DNA of 64,000 bases from Pseudoalteromonas luteoviolacea NCIMB 1942. Its GTDB lineage: Bacteria; Pseudomonadota; Gammaproteobacteria; Enterobacterales; Alteromonadaceae. The translations under genes were made by a program, and so were the position numbers. A model generated the notes under the pieces. That model was given only the letters and a program-made list of their open reading frames with translations, was not told the origin of the DNA and ran no database searches. The DNA is taken from contig NZ_AUXT01000210.1 in assembly GCF_001625595.1 (NCBI RefSeq), forward strand, positions 1 through 64,000, in the 5' to 3' direction. Below are positions 1 through 7,484 of this stretch, piece after piece; the stretch's first letter is position 1; each line of letters begins with the position of its first letter.

Positions 1-20
1 AAATCCCTATCTCTCCGCCA
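1..20 (+). tRNA. tRNA-Ser, 3' end only
   Basis: The first 20 bases read as the 3' part of a tRNA: end of the T-loop, T-stem 3' strand CCCTA, acceptor 3' strand TCTCTCC, discriminator G and an encoded CCA. A G discriminator with an acceptor partner of GGAGAGA fits bacterial tRNA-Ser, for example the E. coli serV type. The anticodon lies outside the window, so the isoacceptor cannot be read. Confidence 0.72.
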
Positions 21-25
21 TATTT

Positions 26-58
26 AAGCCCAAGTTAGTTACTAGCTTGGGCTTTTTC
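26..58 (+). terminator. Rho-independent terminator after tRNA-Ser
   Basis: The 9-bp stem AAGCCCAAG (26-34) pairs with CTTGGGCTT (46-54), can be lengthened by three inner pairs, and runs into a T tract. It lies 5 bases after the tRNA CCA end. Bases 60-246 hold no gene that I can support. Confidence 0.85.
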
Positions 59-246
59 TATGAGCATTGCTAGCCAAGCCGCCAACCAGTGAACGCCATC
101 GCAAATACGCAAAAGTAATGGACAAAACACAAGCGAGTACCTTTTAATTATATGTTGCGGGATATTGTGCGCGACTAAAGTCTCATTGACCCAAACTTAC
201 TTTACTCAAAAACTAAATCAAGACTTAATTTTGTAAGGTATTTGAA

Positions 247-618
247 ATGAAAAATGTGGCGACGGCAATTGGCGTATCATTCCTTTCTCCGGTAATTATA
301 GGGACATTGTTAGGTACCTATTTTTTCATTGGATATGGAGAGGCAGAGTTATTTTGGCAATTATTTACAACAGCCATCGCAAATGCACACATAGTTGGAA
401 TTTCGATGGCTGTTTGTGTCTTGCCAACATATCATCTTCTTTATAAACGCGACAAGGTTAGTTACTCAGCAGTAATGACTGCTGCAATGCTGGGAGGGGC
501 GGCTTTAACCTATGTATTTTCTGTCGATGGTGGGCCTATTATTATCGCAAATTCAGTTATGTGCAGTCTCGCGGCGGCCTTGTTTTTGTACAGTTTAAGA
601 AGGCGTAACGTAGCTTGA
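247..618 (+). CDS. Small integral membrane protein, unknown function
   Basis: I do not recognise this 123-residue protein. It is strongly hydrophobic, with about four predicted membrane spans near residues 8-30, 40-64, 74-92 and 97-116, a charged KRDK stretch between spans 2 and 3, and an RRR tail. This implies an inner-membrane protein with little soluble mass. The ATG is preceded by AAGGT at a usable distance. It sits alone between the tRNA-Ser terminator and msrC; 121 bases separate it from msrC, so it is probably a separate transcript. Position next to a tRNA 3' end is common for small acquired genes, but no integrase or attachment repeat is visible. Reality as a gene is moderately supported by its clean start and membrane-protein composition. 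Confidence 0.6.
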   Translation: MKNVATAIGVSFLSPVIIGTLLGTYFFIGYGEAELFWQLFTTAIANAHIVGISMAVCVLPTYHLLYKRDKVSYSAVMTAAMLGGAALTYVFSVDGGPIIIANSVMCSLAAALFLYSLRRRNVA

Positions 619-739
619 TGAGCGTTAATTGAACAGTTGATTAGAGATTGATCGCAATTTCTTACTTTTTCTTAGTAAAAGGTTTCATTTGTTAGCGTGA
701 AAGAGTACCTTTACTCCTTATATGTAAGAATGTTTAGTA

Positions 740-1204
740 TTGAAAATGCAAAAGCAAAAATTTTATGATCTGTTAAACCAACAAGCGCAAGGGTTGATTG
801 GTGGCGAAAATAACTTTATCGCTAATATGGCAAATCTAAGCGCACTTTTATTCACAAACATGGAAGACATCAATTGGGCTGGCTTTTATCTGATGGACTC
901 AGATCAAGAGCTGGTATTAGGTCCATTCCAAGGTAATCCTGCTTGTATTCGTATCCCTGTTGGAAAAGGCGTTTGCGGCACAGCTGTTTCTGAATTAAAA
1001 ACGCAACTTGTCGAAGATGTTCATGCATTCGAAGGACATATTGCTTGTGATGCAGCATCAAATTCAGAGATCGTAATTCCTGTTTATAGACAAGGTAAAA
1101 TATTTGCGGTTCTGGATATTGATAGCCCAAGTTTGGCAAGGTTTGATGAAAAAGATAAACTGGGGCTTGAAGCCGTTGTGAAAAGCTTCGAGGAAACACT
1201 TTAA
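740..1204 (+). CDS. msrC: Free methionine-(R)-sulfoxide reductase (GAF domain)
   Basis: Reduces free L-methionine-(R)-sulfoxide in the cytoplasm with thioredoxin, as part of oxidative damage repair. The 154 residues form a single GAF domain. The three family cysteines are present at C69, C79 and C103, with the same 10 and 24 residue spacing known for E. coli fRMsr (84/94/118). The motifs NWAGFYL (45-51), NPACIRIPVGKGVCGTA and FEGHIACDAASNSEIV are typical. A second in-frame ATG two codons in could be the true start. The next gene begins directly after its stop codon. The order msrC, (small ORF), proQ, prc matches the E. coli yebR-proQ-prc neighbourhood, which supports the call. Confidence 0.93.
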   Translation: MKMQKQKFYDLLNQQAQGLIGGENNFIANMANLSALLFTNMEDINWAGFYLMDSDQELVLGPFQGNPACIRIPVGKGVCGTAVSELKTQLVEDVHAFEGHIACDAASNSEIVIPVYRQGKIFAVLDIDSPSLARFDEKDKLGLEAVVKSFEETL

Positions 1205-1483
1205 ATGAAAGATATGCTTAATGTACAAGATTACCTGTTCTCAACTTTTGATGTGGGAGACTGGGAAGGTGATGAAGAGCAAGTTGCTGAAACGCTTAAT
1301 GAGTTGATCCATTTTGCGTGGGAAAAATTGCCTGATGATCTTGGAACTGAGCAAATCGACCACATTATAAATGGTATTTGGGAACATTTACGCGGTGATA
1401 TGGCACTCATAGATACCGAGTTAGATGAACTCTTAGACTGGGTTACACACTACATTAATTCATCATTAGATGAGAGTATTTAA
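1205..1483 (+). CDS. Small acidic protein between msrC and proQ, unknown function
   Basis: A 92-residue, strongly acidic, probably helical soluble protein that I cannot place in a family. It is rich in Asp, Glu, Trp and Leu (for example DWEGDEEQ near residues 18-25 and DTELDELLDW near 70-79), with no signal peptide or membrane span. Its ATG starts on the base after the msrC stop, and proQ begins 12 bases after its own stop, so it lies inside a tight msrC-X-proQ-prc run and is likely co-transcribed and translationally coupled. E. coli has no gene at this spot, so it is a lineage-specific insertion or a gene lost in enterobacteria. The placement makes it very likely real; its function is not evident. 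Confidence 0.75.
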   Translation: MKDMLNVQDYLFSTFDVGDWEGDEEQVAETLNELIHFAWEKLPDDLGTEQIDHIINGIWEHLRGDMALIDTELDELLDWVTHYINSSLDESI

Positions 1484-1495
1484 ATAGGTTTAGAC

Positions 1496-2149
1496 ATGGA
1501 AACCACAAACAAGCTAAAAGATATTAATGAGGTTCTAGAGTTTTTATACTCTGAGTTTCCTCAGTGTTTTAAACAAAAGGATGGTATAAAGCCTCTTAAA
1601 GTCGGGATCTTTAAAGACATTGCTGAAAAGATCGAAGGCTCTGAGAAGGTGAGTAAGACACAAGTAAGGCAAGCATTGAGAAAGTACACTTCAAGCTGGC
1701 GTTACTTAGAAGCTGTAACCAAAAATGAATTCCGCGTGAATTTAGAAGGTGCTCAAGCTGAAAAAGTAGAACAAGAACACGTCGAACATGCTCAAAAAGC
1801 TCTTGAAGAAAGTCGTGCGAAAATGGCTAAGCGAAAGAAACCGCAGAGACCACGCAATGACGGTGACACAAAATCTTACAAATCAAAGGGCCAAGGTCAC
1901 CCTCGTCACGCAAATAAAAAGGCTAAAGTTAATAATAAGAAACCTGCGCCTCAGCAACAGCGAAGAAGTTCAGGAAAAGTTGAACCTCTTCCAGCAAATG
2001 AGGTCAAGGTAAATAACAAAGTTAAAGTTAAACTTGGCCAAGCGCTAGTAAATGCAACGATTACTGAAGTAAATAAAGACGAAGTACACGTTGAACTTGT
2101 TACTGGTATGCAGGTTAAGACAAAGGCCGATAGCCTGTTTATTTTATAA
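1496..2149 (+). CDS. proQ: RNA chaperone ProQ
   Basis: Global RNA-binding protein that binds structured sRNAs and mRNA 3' ends; in E. coli it also affects ProP osmolyte transporter levels. The 217 residues show the expected layout: an N-terminal FinO/ProQ domain (about 5-110, with LYSEFPQCF and PLKVGIFKDI), a long basic linker rich in Lys, Arg, Gln and Pro (about 110-165), and a C-terminal Tudor/KOW-like domain (about 170-217, VKVKLGQALVNATITEV). It ends 10 bases before prc, with GGAG in that gap serving as the prc ribosome site. The linkage with msrC upstream and prc downstream is the ancestral gammaproteobacterial order. Confidence 0.95.
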   Translation: METTNKLKDINEVLEFLYSEFPQCFKQKDGIKPLKVGIFKDIAEKIEGSEKVSKTQVRQALRKYTSSWRYLEAVTKNEFRVNLEGAQAEKVEQEHVEHAQKALEESRAKMAKRKKPQRPRNDGDTKSYKSKGQGHPRHANKKAKVNNKKPAPQQQRRSSGKVEPLPANEVKVNNKVKVKLGQALVNATITEVNKDEVHVELVTGMQVKTKADSLFIL

Positions 2150-2159
2150 GGAGTAGTGT

Positions 2160-4193
2160 ATGAGTAAAAATTTACCACTCATAGGGGCAGTTGCACTGTT
2201 TGTTTCCGGCGCTTGTTTGGCAGCAAATGGAGCTGTAACAGAAAAAGATATACCAGTGCTTAAACCTGAATTACAGCACGCGACCGCTACAAAAAGAGTG
2301 ACTAGTAAATTTACTCGTGAACACTACAAGCGCTTCAAACTCAATGAGGCACTGTCTGAGCAGATCTTTGATCGCTTTGTTGAGAATATTGATTACAACA
2401 AGTCACTATTCTTGCAGTCTGAAATTGACGCATTTAAGCACCATAAAGCAAAGTTTGATGAAGCACTGGTAAGTGGTAAATTGAACTTTGCTTTTGAAAT
2501 GTTTAATGCAAGTATGAAGCGTCGCTATGAGCGCTTTGAATACGCAATTTCATTATTAGATTCAGAGATGAAGTTCGATAAACCAGACGAATTTTACTTT
2601 GATCGTGAAGAGGCCAGTTTTGCCAAAAATCAAGCTGAGCTAGACGAGTTTTGGCGTCAACGAGTTAAGTCTGACGCGCTCAGATTAAAACTGACCGGCA
2701 AAGATTGGCAAGGGATTAAAGAAGTTTTGACTAAGCGCTACAAAAATGCGCAAAAAAGATTAGTCCAAACAAACAATGAAGATGCGTTTCAAATTGTGAT
2801 GAATGCATTTGCACGTAGCATCGAAGCCCATACATCATATTTGTCACCTCGCAGAGCTGAGCAATTTAAGATGGATATGGAGCTTGAGCTCGAAGGCATC
2901 GGTGCTGTGCTTGGCTACGAAGAAGATTACACCGTTATTCGTAGTCTAGTTCCAGGTGGTCCAGCGGATAAATCAGAAAAGATTAAAGCAGATGACAAAA
3001 TTATTGGTGTTGCACAAGATGGCGAAGATTTTGTCGACGTTATTGGCTGGAGATTAGATGACGTAGTCGACCTAATTAAAGGCCCAAAAGGCACTAAAGT
3101 TCGCTTGCAATACCTTAAGGGGAGCGACTCTCACGGCACTCCAAAAGTCGTCGAAATAACACGCGACAAAATTAGACTTGAAGATAGAGCTGCAAAATCC
3201 TCTGTGTTTGACGCGAGTTACTCGACTTTAACAAGTAAAATTGGCGTGATTGAAATACCCAGCTTTTACAATAACTTGTCAAAAGATGTACTCAAGGAAC
3301 TAACGAAGTTAAAGGCTGAAAAAGTTGATGGTATTATTGTTGACCTGCGCCAAAATGGCGGTGGCTCTTTAAATGAAGCAAGAAACCTTACCGGCCTGTT
3401 CATTGATAAAGGGCCAGTAGTTCAGATCCACACGGCAAATAATCGTGTTGATATTCTAAAAGATTTAGATGGTGTGACACATTATGACGGACCGCTAACT
3501 ATTTTGGTTGACCGCTACAGCGCATCGGCTTCTGAAATTTTCGCGGCAGCAATGCAAGACTATGGACGTGGTGTGGTTATTGGTGAGCAGACTTTTGGTA
3601 AAGGTACTGTACAGCAGCACAGAGGCCTGCGAAAAACCTATGACCTCTTCGATAACCCATTAGGTAGCATTACCTATACTATTGCCAAGTTTTATCGAAT
3701 CGATGGCGGCAGTACACAAAATAAGGGTGTGATACCAGATATTCTACTTCCTTCGTATATTGATCCAGAAGACTGGGGCGAAAGCCAGGAAGATAATGCG
3801 CTACCGTGGGATAGTATTGTAAAGGCGCAGTTTCGTACCTTGGAAGACTTAACGCCAAAGATTAACTACTTAAATGAAATGCACAAGAAGCGCGTAAAAT
3901 CAGAACCTGAGTTCTCTTATGTCATCAGCGATATTGCGCGTTATAAAGAGAAAGAGAATGAAGTATCTATCTCACTCGTAGAAGCTGAGCGTAAAAAAGA
4001 GCGCGAAGAGAGGGATGCACGAGCGCTAGCTAGAACTAATGAACGTCTAGCGCGCTTAGGCTTGGAAAAAGTAGAGTCATTGGATGATATTCCAGATGTG
4101 ATTTCAGATTTGGATCCGTACTTAGAAGAGGCTGCTCTCATAACACAAGATGTTATTAATTACGGTAGATTAGTCAAAAATAATATCAAGTAA
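2160..4193 (+). CDS. prc: Carboxy-terminal (tail-specific) protease Prc/Tsp
   Basis: Periplasmic S41 serine protease that degrades proteins with nonpolar C-termini, such as murein hydrolases with the NlpI adaptor and lipoprotein FtsI precursors in E. coli. The 677 residues (E. coli about 680) begin with a signal peptide (1-22, cleavage after ACLAA). A PDZ domain covers about 235-325 (ELEGIGAVLGYE, VPGGPADKS). The catalytic Ser/Lys dyad is S456 (in YSASASEIF) and K481 (in FGKGTVQ), with D467, matching the 25-residue Ser-Lys spacing of the family. A DUF3340-like C-terminal region rich in Lys, Glu and Arg follows. It is the last gene of the msrC-proQ-prc run and is followed by a terminator. Confidence 0.96.
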   Translation: MSKNLPLIGAVALFVSGACLAANGAVTEKDIPVLKPELQHATATKRVTSKFTREHYKRFKLNEALSEQIFDRFVENIDYNKSLFLQSEIDAFKHHKAKFDEALVSGKLNFAFEMFNASMKRRYERFEYAISLLDSEMKFDKPDEFYFDREEASFAKNQAELDEFWRQRVKSDALRLKLTGKDWQGIKEVLTKRYKNAQKRLVQTNNEDAFQIVMNAFARSIEAHTSYLSPRRAEQFKMDMELELEGIGAVLGYEEDYTVIRSLVPGGPADKSEKIKADDKIIGVAQDGEDFVDVIGWRLDDVVDLIKGPKGTKVRLQYLKGSDSHGTPKVVEITRDKIRLEDRAAKSSVFDASYSTLTSKIGVIEIPSFYNNLSKDVLKELTKLKAEKVDGIIVDLRQNGGGSLNEARNLTGLFIDKGPVVQIHTANNRVDILKDLDGVTHYDGPLTILVDRYSASASEIFAAAMQDYGRGVVIGEQTFGKGTVQQHRGLRKTYDLFDNPLGSITYTIAKFYRIDGGSTQNKGVIPDILLPSYIDPEDWGESQEDNALPWDSIVKAQFRTLEDLTPKINYLNEMHKKRVKSEPEFSYVISDIARYKEKENEVSISLVEAERKKEREERDARALARTNERLARLGLEKVESLDDIPDVISDLDPYLEEAALITQDVINYGRLVKNNIK

Positions 4194-4216
4194 TCACAAC
4201 ATTGTTTTGTGATATG

Positions 4217-4242
4217 AAAAAGGGTGCTTAGGCGCCTTTTTT
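4217..4242 (+). terminator. Rho-independent terminator after prc
   Basis: An 11-bp stem (4217-4227 with 4232-4242, two wobble pairs) closes a TTAG loop and ends in six T. It lies 24 bases after the prc stop codon. Confidence 0.85.
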
Positions 4243-4490
4243 CGTTACTAGTCTTCTCAAATTTGTTATCATCGCCAGTCGCAACAAGACAACATTGGCT
4301 AGTTTTACCAATCCGTATTAATAATTAAAGCCAAAATTTAGAGCCTGAAAGTAAACCTGAGTTGGGTTTTTGTGTTCGAATAGTGGCCAGAAACAATCAA
4401 GTATTGTTAAACCGGATTGGTATAGGAAGCGTGCTCTGCACCGAGCTGAATAATAATACGCACCGTGACGAGTGCGAGGGGTACAGTAAT

Positions 4491-5939
4491 TTGAAACAAC
4501 CTAAAGTCGCATCCTCTTGGGATGCTTTTATACCAATAATAGTATTAGTAAGTTTACTAGGCGCCGCAGTTTACCTATATGGCGATAACTCGTCTTCGGG
4601 TCCAAACCAGATCGCGCTATTATTTGCCACATTTACCGCGGCACTCATCGGTCTCAAAAACGGTTTTACATGGAAAACGCTTGAAGAGGCGATGATTAAA
4701 GGTATCACAATATCCTTAGGTGCAATCTTGATCTTACTCATGGTTGGAGCACTTATAGGCACTTGGTTGTTATCGGGCACGGTGCCAACACTGATTTATT
4801 ATGGGTTACAGATTATCAATCCATCTTGGTTCTATGCCGCTAGCTGCTTGATTTGTGGCATAGTTGCGATGAGCATTGGTAGTTCTTGGACAACTGCAGC
4901 AACAATTGGTGTTGCTTTACTTGGGGTCGCTAATGGGTTAGGCCTAGATCCTGTGGTTACGGCGGGAGCTGTGATTTCAGGCGCTTATTTTGGTGATAAG
5001 TTGAGCCCGTTGTCGGAAACAACCAACTTGGCTCCAGCAGTAGCGGGCAGTGACCTATTTGACCACATACAGCATATGCTTTGGACAACGGTCCCAAGCT
5101 TTGTGATTGCATTGATCATTTTTATCGTTATGGGCTTTAACGCAGATGCTGCTAGTGATGCAGGCAAGATTGATGCGATTAGTTCTATCTTACAAGATAA
5201 CTTCAATATCAATATCCTGATGTTAGTACCGCTGGTGATTTTATTAGGGTTAGCCATCAAGAAAATGCCAGCTTTTCCGGCCATCTCTATCGGAGCGGTT
5301 GTTGGAGCTGTTTGGGCACTATTGTTCCAGAGTGATTTGATTGCAAGTCAATTGGATGCTAGCCAAGGGCAACTTGTCGGGCAATTTAAGCTCATATGGG
5401 CAACATTTTTTGATGGATTTAGTGTGCAAACTGGTGACGCCAAAATGGATGATCTGCTCAGTGGTGGCGGTATGTCCAGCATGTTAACCACAACTTGGTT
5501 GATCATGACGGCGTTGATGTTTGGCGCAATTATGGAAAAAACTGGCTTGCTAGAAGTTTTTGTTCGTAGCATTTTAAAAATTGCGAAGAGCACAGGTTCA
5601 CTTATTGCGTCGACAATTGCGACTTGTTTTGGCACAAATTTGGTAGCGGCAGATCAGTATATCGCGATCGTGGTGCCAGGCAGAATGTTTAAAGAAGAGT
5701 ATAAAAAGCGAGGCCTTCAAAGCGTAAACTTATCTCGCACACTCGAAGATGGCGGGACGATTACTAGCCCCCTTATTCCTTGGAATACGTGCGGTGCCTA
5801 CATGCAAAGTGTACTGCTTATTAACCCTCTAGATTATGCAGTTTATGCATTTTTCAATTTAATAAATCCACTTCTAGCAATAGTTTATGGTTACCTTGGA
5901 GTCAAAGTTCTAAGGCTAAAACCAACAGAGCAAGAATAA
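4491..5939 (+). CDS. nhaC: Na+/H+ antiporter, NhaC family
   Basis: Inner-membrane antiporter exchanging cytoplasmic Na+ for H+, important for sodium and pH balance in a marine cell. I place the start at TTG 4491 (482 residues, near the usual NhaC length) because GAGGGG lies nine bases upstream and the protein then opens with a short cytoplasmic tail before the first membrane span. The frame stays open upstream to TTG 4362, but those 43 codons look nothing like a membrane protein. About 11-12 hydrophobic spans are visible, with polar motifs such as SIGSSWTTAATIG and GAYFGDKLSPLSETTNLAP that typify the family. It has its own terminator-like hairpin downstream, which is split by an IS element. 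Confidence 0.9.
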   Translation: MKQPKVASSWDAFIPIIVLVSLLGAAVYLYGDNSSSGPNQIALLFATFTAALIGLKNGFTWKTLEEAMIKGITISLGAILILLMVGALIGTWLLSGTVPTLIYYGLQIINPSWFYAASCLICGIVAMSIGSSWTTAATIGVALLGVANGLGLDPVVTAGAVISGAYFGDKLSPLSETTNLAPAVAGSDLFDHIQHMLWTTVPSFVIALIIFIVMGFNADAASDAGKIDAISSILQDNFNINILMLVPLVILLGLAIKKMPAFPAISIGAVVGAVWALLFQSDLIASQLDASQGQLVGQFKLIWATFFDGFSVQTGDAKMDDLLSGGGMSSMLTTTWLIMTALMFGAIMEKTGLLEVFVRSILKIAKSTGSLIASTIATCFGTNLVAADQYIAIVVPGRMFKEEYKKRGLQSVNLSRTLEDGGTITSPLIPWNTCGAYMQSVLLINPLDYAVYAFFNLINPLLAIVYGYLGVKVLRLKPTEQE

Positions 5940-5950
5940 AGCAAAAAGCC

Positions 5951-7188
5951 TCACTGAGTTGGCAATGCTGTCCATTTTAGAGGAGCAGCTTTGCGATTAA
6001 CAGGGTAACGGCTTTTATTCACCTTAACGACCCTAGGTCTACTTGGCCTAGGGCGTTTTTCTTTAAAGAACACTGTTAAGTCCCTTCTAAGTGCAGCTAA
6101 ACGCTTGGGTGTATATTGCCTGGAGAGAGCATTCGCCATCACTTTAAGCTGACTTCCAATGAATTGACATGCATATTTGAAGCTTATCTCGTTCAGTGCC
6201 CTTTTGTGTGGTACTGCTGCTAAGTTCGCTTCTCTCCTGACTAAGTTGTACCCCAACATCAGTCCCCACAACTCTTGATACACAAGCTCAACTGTCTTAC
6301 TTCTTAGCGTAATCACATTATGTTGCATGGATGATTTTATATTGCGGTAACGCTGCTCTATCTCCCAGCGTTCATGATATAAGTTGGCTATGTCGTTCGC
6401 GCTAAACTTATCTCTAGGCAGTGAGGTAAAGACGGTTTTATCTTTTCCGTCAATTTGATACGTAACCGCTCTAACTTGCCACTTCTTTGGTAAATCCGGA
6501 TTTTTCTTTCTAGCCTTTAGGGATACGTTCATTTCGATAAGCTTGTCGTTACTGTCATGTTCATCAAGCAAGGTGTATTTTTGGCCTGTACGAGCAGGTA
6601 TCAGTCAGTGGCAGTTATCTCCCAACAGGTTGATAAAAAGTATAAATCTGCGCCATAGAACCCTTTATCTAATAGTGTGACTAATCGAAGCACTAGAAAG
6701 GGGGTGTCTATTTTTGATTGTATTGCCACTGCCAAAATGCCCTCTTAACTCATCATTGTCATGTGTTTGAATGGAGCACCATAAACAGCGAATACTTGTA
6801 GCCCACTCCAGTTATTTTGCGGGTAACGCTCTAATCCCCATTTATGGCTACATTGCTTAAAAAGCCATGACATTGCATTTTTACCAAGTCTTTTACGCGC
6901 TTCAGTTAAAGCACTGTTGGCGAGTAATTTTTCATCTGCTAAGCCTTTGGCACAAATATTTAATCGCCTTGCCACTTCAGCAATAGGTTCATTGCGAAAG
7001 AATGCCATACCAACCACTAACCAAAGCACCATATCGCTGGGAAGTCTGCGTCTCTGATTGTCGCTTTAGTTGATAATTCTGCGGTGTGCAACCCACTCAA
7101 CAGGAATGTGTTCACAAAATGTTGACAGTTGAGCCAACTCTAGTGATGAATCATCGATAACATCGTTGAACAAATAAGTGTTTGCCAT
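5951..7188 (-). pseudogene. IS4-family transposase, broken (copy 1)
   Basis: The transposase begins at ATG 7188 (MANTYLFND...) but shifts frame near 7075 and again near 6720, leaving two readable pieces. The N-terminal piece (7032-6745) carries the IS4 N-terminal domain (WLVVGMAFFRNEPIAEVARRLN). The C-terminal piece (6571-5951) carries the end of the DDE domain with a complete YREK signature: YHERWEIEQRYRNIK fits Y-(2)-R-(3)-E-(6)-K. A 114-bp in-frame deletion removed part of the catalytic core between them. The C-terminal reading frame runs through the element end and stops in the flank, because the stop seen as TGA in copy 2 reads TGG here. The protein cannot be functional. Confidence 0.9.
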
Positions 7189-7276
7189 AAAAAATCCGTA
7201 ATCAGAAACTCATTACGGATTTTTCATGATCTTTTGGGTCGGTCAACTGATCATTTTCTTAATAGATCAGCATTGC
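5963..7276 (-). mobile_element. IS4-family insertion sequence, copy 1 (decayed)
   Basis: The ends are CAATGCTG (5963) and its inverted repeat CAGCATTG (ending 7276), part of an imperfect repeat of about 18 bp. An 11-bp direct repeat CACTGAGTTGG flanks the element exactly (5952-5962 and 7277-7287), a target duplication of IS4-family size. The element is 1314 bp; compared with the copy at 30339-31783 it lacks 114 bp between two GTCACACT repeats (junction at 6674-6681). It also carries frameshifts in the 5' part of the transposase. The intact target repeats suggest a fairly recent insertion, or a slow local mutation rate. Confidence 0.9.
7190..7224 (-). promoter_or_regulatory. Hairpin just upstream of the transposase start (copy 1)
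   Basis: A perfect 13-bp stem (7190-7202 with 7212-7224, arm AAAAATCCGTAAT) and 9-base loop end one base before the transposase ATG. The same hairpin occurs in copy 2. In IS10 and IS50 such structures block translation of transposase from transcripts that read in from outside; the same role is inferred here. Confidence 0.6.
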
Positions 7277-7484
7277 CACTGAGTTGGGACATTTTTATAG
7301 TTTAAACCGAGACTTAACTGGTCTAAACTTGTTTACATGCAACTCGAGCCTAATTTAAAATTATTAAATCTTGTCCAATAATATAACTGAGTCGAGAAAT
7401 CTGGTTTCAGGGTTTACATTACTCAAGCGAAAAGTCGAATTAATAAATCGTATTTGAGTATGCTTAAGTTATGAAGGAATTTAA

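Noticed and set aside
1..246. Integration site at the tRNA-Ser 3' end
   Set aside because: No integrase gene or second copy of the tRNA 3' end was seen in the window; the first gene after it is a small membrane protein without mobile signatures.
4362..4490. 43-codon upstream extension of nhaC
   Set aside because: The extension is polar and cysteine-rich, unlike NhaC N-termini, and a good ribosome site precedes TTG 4491.
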